Both the position numbers and the translations under genes were made by a program. From NCBI RefSeq assembly GCF_022869165.1, contig NZ_CP094929.1:1798001-1862000 (forward strand): a stretch of 64,000 nt of DNA, in the 5' to 3' direction. The notes beneath the pieces are model-generated. The model had not been told where the DNA came from. It saw only the letters and a program-made list of their open reading frames with translations, and searched no databases. Positions 44,112-52,707 of this stretch are shown one piece after another (the first letter of the stretch is position 1; each line of letters starts with the position of its first letter). The stretch is from Sphaerochaeta associata (GTDB lineage Bacteria > Spirochaetota > Spirochaetia > Sphaerochaetales > Sphaerochaetaceae).

Positions 44112-45761
44112 ATGATTAAGTGGGTGGATAAATTGCGTATATTTCGAATATCTCATCGCTGTCTTTTACTACTTCTTGTACTTATTTTTAATTCTGTCCA
44201 AATTTCTGCTTCCAATGCTCATACCGTTGTTTCTTCCAACGCATCCATCTACAAGGAAATTTCCTTGCTCTGTATTGAGCAGGGATCGGCAATGCCCAGT
44301 TCGTCCGGACCTTGGACCATGCAAGAGCTTCTGCTCATGGTTGGTGAAATTGATCGAGCAAGGCTCAGCCGCACCGGTCAAATTCGCTACGATGCAGTGC
44401 ATGCACAACTTGGTTTGGCAACCGTGGCCCCCGCTTTAAGCTTCTCTGCAGTATCATCGTTGCAGCTGAATCTTGAAGGGTATGCTCATACCAATGCAAC
44501 TGCATTTGCAAAAGAGGACGATTGGTTTTATGAAAATGAAAAGAGAAGCCCCATTGCCATCGTTGACGGCCAGGCTTGGATAGGAGATCAGTTCTACCTG
44601 TACAGCAACTTCGGGATCAAGAACAATCGATTCGCCACCGAAGATCCTGATAGCAATGCACCAAGCGACACCCTGCTCTTCAGTCCTCACGTTTCAACAA
44701 ACCTCATAAAATCGGGGACTCATGATTTCGACACTCCAAGCAGGGCTTTCCTGGCCTTTGGAGGTGAGCATTACTCGCTGCAATTCGGCCGCGATTTAAT
44801 CTCCTGGGGCTATGGAACAACCGGGAACCTGATCATCGACGACCATATCAAATACCATGAGTTTTTGAAGCTCAGCTTGTTTTCCAAGCAGTTCAAGTTT
44901 ACCAACCTCATCATGTTCATGGACCCTCCCGGGTATATTACGAAGAATCGAGATCCCTATTACCCCGATGATAAGACTGTGCCTACCGTACGGATGTTTT
45001 TGGCGCATCGGTTTGAATTTACCCCCATCCCCCCCTTGCGCATTGAAGTTTCCGAGAATGTCATGTACCAGGATACCACTTTCAATATGAAGTATTTGAA
45101 TCCCCTCTTCATCTACCACAACCTAAGCAACCGGGGTCAGTTCAATGCAATCGCCGATATAACCGTCACCTATACCCTTCGGCCGAACCTTGCGATGTAT
45201 GCTACGTGGGTGATTGACCAAGTGGCAGCTCCTGGTGAGGGAAACGATCAACCCAATGCCATGGCCTATCAAGTTGGTTTGCGCACACTGTTCCCTCGAG
45301 AAACCGGCTACTGGTCTCTTACTTCCGAATTTGTCTATACCGACCCCTATCTCTATCTGCGCGATCATGTCGACTTCATCGTCATGACCAGAGAGAGGGA
45401 TCAATACTACGGATATGTTCCCCACTATGAGTTTTTGGGTTATCAATACGGCGGTGATGCGTTGGTGGGCTTGCTACAGGCAGAATGGAACGGCAATGGT
45501 GCATGCTCAGCAGGAGGTGAGGTCTTTTATATGGCACATGGGGCCACCACCAAAGACACAGAGTTTGTTTTTGGTGAAATGGAGGCGATCACCACCCCGA
45601 GTTCCCCGACAATCCATACGTTGCGACTAGGCTTGTGGGGTTCCTATCGAGCAGAGAGACTCCCCATTTCCTTATGGTCACGCATCGATGTCGTCAATCG
45701 ATGGGACAGCTCCCATCAGGTCGATGTGCAGGTGGCGGCAGGCATTTCCTATACCTTGTAA
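44112..45761 (+). CDS. Outer-membrane beta-barrel, paralogue of the divergent neighbour
   Basis: 549 residues. A cationic N-terminus and hydrophobic stretch (about 17-34) form a signal peptide, followed by a helical linker and beta-strand-rich sequence ending in an aromatic-terminated strand (AAGISYTL), typical of outer-membrane barrels. The GRDLISWGYGTTGNLIIDD segment aligns with the divergent barrel at 42257-44053. There is no Shine-Dalgarno; TATACT (44099-44104) lies 7 nt before the ATG, suggesting a leaderless message. It meets the porin-like gene tail to tail (3-bp gap). Confidence 0.72.
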   Translation: MIKWVDKLRIFRISHRCLLLLLVLIFNSVQISASNAHTVVSSNASIYKEISLLCIEQGSAMPSSSGPWTMQELLLMVGEIDRARLSRTGQIRYDAVHAQLGLATVAPALSFSAVSSLQLNLEGYAHTNATAFAKEDDWFYENEKRSPIAIVDGQAWIGDQFYLYSNFGIKNNRFATEDPDSNAPSDTLLFSPHVSTNLIKSGTHDFDTPSRAFLAFGGEHYSLQFGRDLISWGYGTTGNLIIDDHIKYHEFLKLSLFSKQFKFTNLIMFMDPPGYITKNRDPYYPDDKTVPTVRMFLAHRFEFTPIPPLRIEVSENVMYQDTTFNMKYLNPLFIYHNLSNRGQFNAIADITVTYTLRPNLAMYATWVIDQVAAPGEGNDQPNAMAYQVGLRTLFPRETGYWSLTSEFVYTDPYLYLRDHVDFIVMTRERDQYYGYVPHYEFLGYQYGGDALVGLLQAEWNGNGACSAGGEVFYMAHGATTKDTEFVFGEMEAITTPSSPTIHTLRLGLWGSYRAERLPISLWSRIDVVNRWDSSHQVDVQVAAGISYTL

Positions 45762-45764
45762 AGG

Positions 45765-46475
45765 TTATATGGGGAACGTAAGGGTTCCGAAGACTTTCAA
45801 AGACAAGCTTGGGTTTTGGTGCGTTTCCAAGTATGGAACTACCGCCAAACTCATCGCCAAGGCATCGCCTCCATCCTTAGTGACACCCAATCCACTCCGT
45901 AACGTCTTGTTGTACCGTGTTCCATAGGGAATAGGTAAAACAGCTTGGATCAATCGTTCGGCCACTAAAAGAACCGCCCCTACGGCCATGGTGCCCACGG
46001 CGAAATCTTTCAAGGGGTCATCAAAGGTTGAGGACCCTGCACCTAAGAGCTGGATGAAAAAGAGATCGATCAGATAGGTGCCCAACCCCACCCCGATGGT
46101 GGTTGCAGCAGTCCAATCGGCAATCTGGCCGAACAATTGACCTCCAAGGTCACCCTGGAGTTTTGAACCACTACCAAATCCTACCAACAAATTCTTGAAG
46201 GCAGGCCATGTAATGCCCACTTTAGCCTGTTCGTAGAGCTCAAGACGATAATCGAACGACAATTGTTGAAAATCATGATTCCTCAAGGTTCTTTTCAAGG
46301 AGCCCAGTGTGGAGCCTCCAAGATACACATGCTCTCCGTCAATCTCTACCAGTATCCCATCCTGGGTATTCAATGCATCCAATCCGGTGCCTACCAACGA
46401 GACCAAGAGTGATTGAGCACCGAGAGAAACAAGCAGGAACACGAGAACCAAACAACACATGAGAAAGCGTTTCAT
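45765..46475 (-). CDS. P13-family porin-like membrane protein
   Basis: 236 residues: signal peptide (ending LVSLGAQS), a mid-region, and several hydrophobic segments in the C-terminal half. The block LVGFGSGSKLQGDLGGQLFGQI resembles the conserved core of spirochaetal P13 outer-membrane channel proteins (known from Borrelia). AAGGGG precedes the ATG. It is probably in the envelope and may form a channel. The assignment rests on one motif and the hydrophobic pattern, so it is moderate. Confidence 0.6.
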   Translation of the reverse strand: MKRFLMCCLVLVFLLVSLGAQSLLVSLVGTGLDALNTQDGILVEIDGEHVYLGGSTLGSLKRTLRNHDFQQLSFDYRLELYEQAKVGITWPAFKNLLVGFGSGSKLQGDLGGQLFGQIADWTAATTIGVGLGTYLIDLFFIQLLGAGSSTFDDPLKDFAVGTMAVGAVLLVAERLIQAVLPIPYGTRYNKTLRSGLGVTKDGGDALAMSLAVVPYLETHQNPSLSLKVFGTLTFPI

Positions 46476-46780
46476 ATCGCAACCCCTTGAAAATATTTCT
46501 TTTAGTGTAACATGGATTAGCCTATGCTCGGTTAATCTAATGCTTGGTTTGCTAGATACCCTACGTGAAACGAAAAAAATTGGAGGTGATAATTCCGACT
46601 ATTCTCATTCCTTTATGAATTCTCAGCGCTAAAGGATTCTGTCCTTCTTTATCAGAGAAATGCAGCAAATCCATGTATTTCACATCACTTTCTTGAGAGC
46701 TCAGTTCTCCTGAAAAGCATGGCTAACTACTTGACGTTTCAATATTTGTGCCCAATAACTAACACTATAAGGAGCAAACT
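46476..46780. promoter_or_regulatory. 305-bp AT-rich divergent control region
   Basis: There is no gene here. It holds an inverted repeat GATTAGCC-N7-GGTTAATC (46515-46537, one G-U pair) just upstream of the P13-like gene. A plus-strand promoter lies near the right end: TTGACG (46731-46736), 17 bp, AATAAC (46754-46759), with AAGGAG before the ATG at 46781. In between is a small AAGGA/TCCTT hairpin near 46631-46655. Nothing else was recognised. Confidence 0.5.
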
Positions 46781-49588
46781 ATGGACACGTATGCACACGC
46801 AAGGGAGAAAGCCCTACTAGTGCTCGCAGTCCTGTTGCTGTTGCTGTTCTTAAACTCCTGCTCACACACAGAACAAGGGACTGACCCCGCACTGCTGTAC
46901 TCACCAACCTATACAAAGTTGGCGACGTCTCCTCTTTCCCTACAACCAAACGCCACAGGATATGGCAGGGAATACGAAGTCTTGGGCACCGAGCAATTCA
47001 CCACGTCCAATCGCGGTCCTGCTCATGGGTTCTCACTCGGACCGGCGGGCAGCTTTCCGACCGAAAGTGGGGACACTTGGATAACCGGAACGCATCCCGG
47101 CGGACAGATGTACATCGACTTCTACAAAACCAACCCGGCAGAGTTGTCCCTGAAGCCCAACGGTCGGTACGAAGTCAGCTACAACTACAAGGTCTTGGAA
47201 GCTACACGGGAGGGATTTGAAACAATCTTCTATTCACAAACCGGTGCAAACAGGAACGACTGGGTCGAATCCAGCATCTATTTTAATGAACCGGCAGGAA
47301 GCACCGGCAGGGCCAGTTTCACCGCTACCTTGAAGCAGTACGATGATTATCAGTTGTTGATGAACCTTATCAGCAACGGGTCCATCGCAGTTTCGGACAT
47401 TCAAATCAAGAATTTGGATAGCGGCTTGGTCGTAGCACATGAGAATGGACAAAACATGGTGCATACCCATTCACCGATGCTTCACAGTGAAGGCGATTTC
47501 TCCATCTCTGGAAACAGTATGAAAACTCATGGGTTTGTAAAGCTTTGGACAAACACCCAATTGGTCCAATTACCTGCCAATACCAACATCATCCTTGATT
47601 TCGACTACAAGGTACTGGACAACCCAAAGCAGGAAGAGAACCTTGGGTGGATAAGGATCTATTCTGGAAGCAAGCCCCATCTTCAACGTTCGGCAATTGC
47701 CATCCCCGGGTATCAAGTGCAGGAAGGCCACTATAGTGGGGCAGTGAAAACCGGGGCGGACAACGACATCTACATCCTTGAGGTTGCATTCAACCAGGAG
47801 GTGAAACTCCAAATCAGCAATCTTCAACTTTCAAAACAAGTCACGGTCGCCCAGTCGCTTGATCAACACCTCTCTGATGCACGCTTCCCCCGTTTGGGTA
47901 ATAATTTTACAACGTACGGGGAATGGGTTGCTCATGACGGCAGTGGATCGGCACAAGGACCCACCCCTTTGATCAGCCTCTTCGACCTTGAGAAACAGTT
48001 GGCCCTCAGCGATATTGTCACCGGCCTCAGCTCATTCTATCTATACAACGACCCTGCTCTCTCAAAACGCCTGAAGGCGATCAACCCAAACATTGTCCTG
48101 CTTCCATCCGCCCAGACACACACCATCGGCCTCGCCAAGGATATGCGCAACATAGCTTACCATCCTTTGCTGACAGCTGAACAAATGTATGCGCAAGGCA
48201 TATCGAAGGATTGGTTTCTGACCAGTACCAAAGGCGAGGTGATCAACGACAATGAAGAGTGGGCGCAAATCCCCCTCAACATATCTGCTTTCTGTCCGTA
48301 TAACGACAAGGGCCAGACATTCCTTCAGTACTGGACAAAGTTAACAATCGACCAAAGACTCAAGGACGGTACATGGGAAGGTGTATTCCTTGAGGAACCG
48401 ATTACCGTGGGAAACTGGAGAATACCCGGCATAATCGCAAAGAAGGTGGTTGATGCCGACTACAATCGCAACCTTAAGAAGGACGAGAGTCCGCTTTGGA
48501 TTACTGAAATGACTGCGGCGGCCACTCTTACGATGATGAGAAACATTCGTGAACAGGTTGGTTGGGATGAGATGATCCTATGTGGAAACGAATTTAATGC
48601 CACCCTTGCACCCTTTGCCAATGGGGCGGTCATGACAAATTACAACACGGCATGGTTCCTCGACTTGGACCAGAATAAGTTCAATGAGAGCCAATGGGGA
48701 AAATTCCTCGACTCCTACGCGAGAGTGGAGAATCTCTACCACGCTCCAGCTGTAATAGTCCTCGAGGGATCCCCGGTGTATAAGGATTGGATTCTACCCA
48801 ATGACAAGCGGGAAGCTACACAGTCTGACATGGCGTTTCATCGCTTTGCTTTGGGAACAGCGCTGTTGACCGATGCCTTCTATGAGTTCGCCCTTGTAGA
48901 TGGAAGAAGTGCTCCTTTCCTATTCGACGAGATGCTGGTCGACAACCAAGGATGGAGCACCACCGATGCAGCCAACAAGGGATGGCTTGGAAAGGCCCTC
49001 GGTAAGCGTGAACACCTGGTGTTGAACAAGGAGGAGGTGTATCGACAGGCCAAACCGATCATTCTGGGCAACCGTTCCACCAAGTATCTGAAATTGTATG
49101 AAGGGAGCAACAAGACTGCGGACAGCCGACAGATGTTGATCGAATTTGACTGGAATATCCTTACAACCTGCACAGAGTCGCCAACTGTAAGTTTTGCAGT
49201 CAATAATGATTGGATGGGCAACTATGACTTTGCCTCCAATTTAGCCGGCAGCAGCGGCAGTGCATCCTACCATACGACGGTCAAGGGCAGGGGCTCGGTC
49301 ATGTACCATCTGAATGTCCCGAGATTCGGCAGTGTGGAACTGTCCAATCTGAGAATTTCCTTTGCCGATTGCGGGGTGTACCGACGTGACTTCGAGCACG
49401 GAATTGTTTTGGTCAATGCCTCCAATGAGGAGAAGACACTATCCCTTAATGAGATCAAGGGAGGCTTGAACAGGAGCAATATCAGGCGCATCAGAGGACG
49501 CTACGATACACAGACCAATTCAGGAACTCCGATTACCGGTTCCTTGGTTCTTGCACCTCATGACGCAATCGTGTTGCTCGCCGACTGA
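46781..49588 (+). CDS. Large secreted lipoprotein, GHL15-like putative glycoside hydrolase
   Basis: 935 residues. A lipoprotein signal ends LFLNSCS. Two similar beta-sandwich, carbohydrate-binding-like repeats follow (about 75-215 and 225-350; both contain NxxYxVSYNYKVL/NIILDFDYKVL-type strands). A TIM-barrel-like region (about 365-770) has WEGVFLEEPITVG and ILCGNEFNATLAPFANGAV, resembling the hypothetical glycosyl hydrolase family GHL15. A third beta-sandwich closes the chain (about 780-935). It is anchored at the cell surface or periplasm. The substrate is presumably a polysaccharide; activity is unproven. Confidence 0.65.
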   Translation: MDTYAHAREKALLVLAVLLLLLFLNSCSHTEQGTDPALLYSPTYTKLATSPLSLQPNATGYGREYEVLGTEQFTTSNRGPAHGFSLGPAGSFPTESGDTWITGTHPGGQMYIDFYKTNPAELSLKPNGRYEVSYNYKVLEATREGFETIFYSQTGANRNDWVESSIYFNEPAGSTGRASFTATLKQYDDYQLLMNLISNGSIAVSDIQIKNLDSGLVVAHENGQNMVHTHSPMLHSEGDFSISGNSMKTHGFVKLWTNTQLVQLPANTNIILDFDYKVLDNPKQEENLGWIRIYSGSKPHLQRSAIAIPGYQVQEGHYSGAVKTGADNDIYILEVAFNQEVKLQISNLQLSKQVTVAQSLDQHLSDARFPRLGNNFTTYGEWVAHDGSGSAQGPTPLISLFDLEKQLALSDIVTGLSSFYLYNDPALSKRLKAINPNIVLLPSAQTHTIGLAKDMRNIAYHPLLTAEQMYAQGISKDWFLTSTKGEVINDNEEWAQIPLNISAFCPYNDKGQTFLQYWTKLTIDQRLKDGTWEGVFLEEPITVGNWRIPGIIAKKVVDADYNRNLKKDESPLWITEMTAAATLTMMRNIREQVGWDEMILCGNEFNATLAPFANGAVMTNYNTAWFLDLDQNKFNESQWGKFLDSYARVENLYHAPAVIVLEGSPVYKDWILPNDKREATQSDMAFHRFALGTALLTDAFYEFALVDGRSAPFLFDEMLVDNQGWSTTDAANKGWLGKALGKREHLVLNKEEVYRQAKPIILGNRSTKYLKLYEGSNKTADSRQMLIEFDWNILTTCTESPTVSFAVNNDWMGNYDFASNLAGSSGSASYHTTVKGRGSVMYHLNVPRFGSVELSNLRISFADCGVYRRDFEHGIVLVNASNEEKTLSLNEIKGGLNRSNIRRIRGRYDTQTNSGTPITGSLVLAPHDAIVLLAD

Positions 49589-49597
49589 ACACCATCT

Positions 49598-49624
49598 GGA
49601 CAGGCAGCAGTATGCCGCCTGTCC
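49598..49624 (+). other. Intercistronic stem-loop
   Basis: GGACAGGC, 11-nt loop, GCCTGTCC, between the large lipoprotein and the concanavalin-fold gene. There is no T-run. It is probably an mRNA-stabilising or weak attenuating hairpin. Confidence 0.5.
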
Positions 49625-49655
49625 ATACCTTCCAAGATAAACAGGAGTAGTTGCA

Positions 49656-50249
49656 ATGAAAAAACAACGAATCCTACTTTTGCTTGTTGTGCTGGGTATA
49701 GGCATGCTTAAGCTTGGTGCGCAAGAGAGCCTTGTCTACCGGCAGACATTCGATACGAATAAAATGTATTGGCCGATAGATGACAATTTCAGCATAGTCG
49801 ACGGCGAGTATGTATTGCATACAGAGAACCAAGAGCTCTATGCATATTTGGACCTGTCTTCCAAAGACGGTACCTTCCAACTCGATACCAGGCTTATAAC
49901 TGGAAAAAGTACTGCCGGGTACGGTTTGCTGTTCAGGCTGCAGGACCCGTACAATTTCTATTTTTTCTTTCTTGTTGACCAGGGGTATTTCCTTGCAGGA
50001 AAAGCCGTCGACCGCCAAGGAATCAACTTCTGCCCGTGGACCTACACCTCGATCATTAAAGCGCAGGCAAAGAATACGTTGAAAGTCACCTACGAAGGCG
50101 AGAAACTCACCTTCTTGATAAATAACACAGAAGTCTTTTCTCACCAAGACTCAAGCTTTGAGAGCGGGGGCATCGGCCTATACACCCAAGGCGGAGTGCG
50201 TGTCGCATTTGACAACATCCTGGTTTGGGAAACTACTGAGGATACGTAG
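49656..50249 (+). CDS. Secreted concanavalin-fold protein (DUF1080/laminin-G-like)
   Basis: 197 residues: signal peptide (ending KLGAQE), then a single beta-jelly-roll with FDTNKMYWPIDDNFSIVDGEY, GYGLLFRLQDPYNFYFF and GGIGLYTQGGVRVAFDNILV, typical of the concanavalin A-like glucanase/lectin superfamily (DUF1080, 3-keto-disaccharide hydrolase-like). The order of strands and the final AFDNILVW motif are characteristic. It lies 67 bp after the GHL15-like lipoprotein on the same strand and probably works on the same glycan as a binding or hydrolytic partner. Confidence 0.75.
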   Translation: MKKQRILLLLVVLGIGMLKLGAQESLVYRQTFDTNKMYWPIDDNFSIVDGEYVLHTENQELYAYLDLSSKDGTFQLDTRLITGKSTAGYGLLFRLQDPYNFYFFFLVDQGYFLAGKAVDRQGINFCPWTYTSIIKAQAKNTLKVTYEGEKLTFLINNTEVFSHQDSSFESGGIGLYTQGGVRVAFDNILVWETTEDT

Positions 50250-50282
50250 TAGGATCCATCAATGCATGCTTGCATTCACTGC

Positions 50283-50912
50283 TCAGAGATAGAAGGTTAT
50301 CCCCAGTGCAGTATAGGTATGGGCAAGCATGCCATCGAGACGGACTTCGGTACCTGGACTCTCCGTTCCAAAGAATTTCAGCACATCAAATGACGCAGAG
50401 TTGGAACGTATTCCTGCCTCTCCTACGAGAGCGAGATGCTTGTTGAACTGATACTCCATACCAAGCCCGATTTTCGTACCGTACAAATAGAGTGCGTCGA
50501 TCCGTTCTTGTATTTCATCAACATCTTGTTGGTTTATCACAGAGTGGTCACCCACTGAGAATTCTGCATCGATTACGGGAATAATGTTATACAAGGCTGC
50601 TTTTACGAACATCCGGGCGGGTTTCTTGCCGAGAAACAGCTTCACGCCTACAGTCGGCATCAAGATCATTCCTTGAGCAGAGGCGGTTACTCTATCACCG
50701 TCTGCAATGCCCAGCGAATCGAAGAGATCCGCCTGCAAAAAGATTCCATCAATGCCTCCGGTTACAGCCAAAGGACCAAGATTCAGAGAAAATTCTGCAC
50801 CTTGTATCTGCGTATTCGCCCTAATCTCCGTGATGGTCAAGCTTGCTCCACAAAGCATCGATGGGATCACCACCAAACACGCAACAACAATCATCAGACG
50901 AGATTTCTGCAT
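50283..50912 (-). CDS. Small outer-membrane beta-barrel protein
   Basis: About 209 residues with a signal peptide (ending PSMLCGAS) and alternating beta-strands ending in YTALGITFYL, the aromatic-terminated last strand of an outer-membrane barrel. The start MQKSRLMIV at 50912 is chosen over 50927 because of its cationic signal; AAGGAG lies upstream. An insert DVDEIQERIDALYLYG near 130 is a helical extracellular-loop candidate. It is convergent with the concanavalin-fold gene. No specific family was recognised. Confidence 0.7.
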   Translation of the reverse strand: MQKSRLMIVVACLVVIPSMLCGASLTITEIRANTQIQGAEFSLNLGPLAVTGGIDGIFLQADLFDSLGIADGDRVTASAQGMILMPTVGVKLFLGKKPARMFVKAALYNIIPVIDAEFSVGDHSVINQQDVDEIQERIDALYLYGTKIGLGMEYQFNKHLALVGEAGIRSNSASFDVLKFFGTESPGTEVRLDGMLAHTYTALGITFYL

Positions 50913-51061
50913 AACCCACTCCTTCATTCAAACGCACTATGCCCTCCCTATCGAAAGGGTTTGTTTAGCTTGCTGATGCATGAAGCAGGATTTGCTGGGC
51001 AGACTATCTACACGGTGAGTAGCAACTGAAACTAATCAGAAGTAGTGTACTACCTTTCAAG

Positions 51062-51081
51062 AAACCTGCAAGGTTTTTTTT
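51062..51081 (+). terminator. Plus-strand terminator with no plus-strand gene
   Basis: AAACCT, loop GCA, AGGTTT and then five more T. In the plus direction it follows a 150-bp gap with no gene, after a minus-strand gene. It may end an unannotated small RNA, or act as an inefficient bidirectional terminator for the nitroreductase gene. Confidence 0.45.
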
Positions 51082-51095
51082 CCCTACGATATTTT

Positions 51096-51839
51096 TCAGA
51101 TGTTCACTAGATAGGTTGCAGTAAGAACAGGACCTGTATGTACTGGTTCTTGCAAAAGTAGTGTCCGTTTATACGGCAGGCCGGCCTGTTCCATCGCCAC
51201 CTCAAGAAAAAACAAGAAAATTCCTATGTCGATGCTTTGGTAATAGGGAACCAAAGATGGAGGAATAATGCCTCGTTTGCGAAACACGCGATGGACTGAC
51301 AACGTATTGTCCTGCTCTTTCACCAACCACGGTTGGGTGTTGCAGGCACTCGGAGCCATTCGCACCACCGGTGCAAGATGGTACGCATCCTCACCTTCCC
51401 AAATATCCTTGGCATCCAATCGGTTCAGCTTGGCCTCTTTCGTACGGAAACACCCCTCATCCTGATTGGCAATGCACAGCATGCAGACAAAGTGCAAACC
51501 CTCATATTCGCGTTCTTTCGGCTTGCCCATTCCGTACCAACAGGCTCCGATATTCTCCTTGGTCAAAAAGAGATTGAGTTGTTCACCAAGGTAGCCGATA
51601 TTCTGCAAATACCCATCCCTTCGCTCGCTGTAGAGCAGCAGCGCATATTCACCCTGTCTGCATGTTGTTTGACCGACGGGCACGATACACAGCAGCGTCC
51701 TGATATTCTCGACCAACGGCTCACAGAGTGAAAAGTATTGCTTTACCGTATCCAACTGTTCGGTTGTCAACGGTTTGAAGGGTTTTGTAAACCTGTGAAA
51801 GGATTTTCGTCTGAAAAGCTGTTCGTAGAGCTGCGTCAT
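51096..51839 (-). CDS. Nitroreductase-family protein (TM1586 type)
   Basis: About 247 residues, flavin-dependent nitroreductase fold of the duplicated TM1586-like subgroup. Key segments are RRKSFHRF near the N-terminus, GYLGEQLNLFLTKENIGACWYG and APVVRMAPSACNTQPW, the last being the FMN/dimer-interface block. The ATG at 51839 has AGGAGG just upstream; an in-frame extension to 51944 crosses AT-rich promoter DNA. It probably reduces quinones or nitro compounds with NAD(P)H. The substrate is unknown. Confidence 0.85.
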   Translation of the reverse strand: MTQLYEQLFRRKSFHRFTKPFKPLTTEQLDTVKQYFSLCEPLVENIRTLLCIVPVGQTTCRQGEYALLLYSERRDGYLQNIGYLGEQLNLFLTKENIGACWYGMGKPKEREYEGLHFVCMLCIANQDEGCFRTKEAKLNRLDAKDIWEGEDAYHLAPVVRMAPSACNTQPWLVKEQDNTLSVHRVFRKRGIIPPSLVPYYQSIDIGIFLFFLEVAMEQAGLPYKRTLLLQEPVHTGPVLTATYLVNI

Positions 51840-51929
51840 CTCATCGCCTCCTCTCATGGGTATAGCATATATGTTCCTTGAATTCACACAGAATTTGATA
51901 ATTCCACTATCACATTTCTGCATTTTTTC

Positions 51930-51957
51930 TTGACTGTAAGCCATGCTGAACTATACT
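51930..51957 (+). promoter_or_regulatory. Promoter 9 nt upstream of the ATG at 51967
   Basis: TTGACT (51930-51935), 16-bp spacer, TATACT (51952-51957). The predicted transcript starts at or just before the ATG at 51967. It would exclude the in-frame ATG at 51943. Confidence 0.6.
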
Positions 51958-51966
51958 GATTCCACC

Positions 51967-52707
51967 ATGAAAACAGGAATAATCCGGTATGTAAAACGAC
52001 TACTCGGATGGAGAAGCCGGCTTGCGACTCTCCTGCGTCTCCTTATGCTGTTTCCTGTTCTTGGCTATCCATGCTTTGCATCATCGCTTACCATGCAGGA
52101 CATCACTCTTCAAATCGGAAGACATGATTCAATAGTGAAAGAACATGCTCCGTCGATATCGGCAGTAGTCAACTTGGAAAGCAGTCCGTATTCGCTTGCC
52201 ATCGGCTACCGAAATCGATTGCCGGTACATGATATCAGCCTCTACGGGCTCCGAACGATCGCACCGAATTTTAAAATCGTTTCGTATTTCCACACCTCAC
52301 TTGGCACGGCAGACTCCATACTGACCGATTTTATTATAGGCTATGAACAAGGCTTCACGCTCAAGAATCTGTCGCTTTCCTATGCATTGGGACTTCAGGC
52401 GAGCACCTCGTTTTTTCCCTTTCTTGAGAGACCCCTTTTCAATGCCAGTCCTTATCTGGCAGCAAGCATTGGCTATACATGCTTCAATCGTTGCAAGGTG
52501 ACCATATTTAGCACGACCAATACCCTGTTTGAGTACGCCTGCCAGTCGATCAGCCCCATCCTGGGTTCCACATGTACTGTATCCATCAGTGATGAGTTTG
52601 AAATTGGAGCAACCTATTCCATGCAACTTTCCGATGTAAGCCCTGAAGCGGTCCTTATCACGTCCAAGGAGGTAGGTGTCTATGGCAAGTTCAAGCCGAA
52701 GAAGTAA
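51967..52707 (+). CDS. Secreted beta-rich envelope protein
   Basis: About 246 residues. A cationic N-terminus (KTGIIRYVKRLLGWRSR) and hydrophobic segment ending YPCFASS form a signal peptide. The body has alternating strands (SLAIGYRNRL, LSYALGLQAS, YLAASIGY) that suggest a small outer-membrane barrel. There is no Shine-Dalgarno and the promoter abuts the ATG, so the message is probably leaderless. It overlaps the metallophosphoesterase gene by 26 bp, so the two are coupled. The family is unknown. Confidence 0.65.
   Translation: MKTGIIRYVKRLLGWRSRLATLLRLLMLFPVLGYPCFASSLTMQDITLQIGRHDSIVKEHAPSISAVVNLESSPYSLAIGYRNRLPVHDISLYGLRTIAPNFKIVSYFHTSLGTADSILTDFIIGYEQGFTLKNLSLSYALGLQASTSFFPFLERPLFNASPYLAASIGYTCFNRCKVTIFSTTNTLFEYACQSISPILGSTCTVSISDEFEIGATYSMQLSDVSPEAVLITSKEVGVYGKFKPKK

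Noticed and set aside
46567-46620. Short leader peptide with GGAGG near 46583
   Set aside because: The possible frame (about 10 codons from a GTG) abuts the purine run with no spacing and has no attenuator-type hairpin in the right place.
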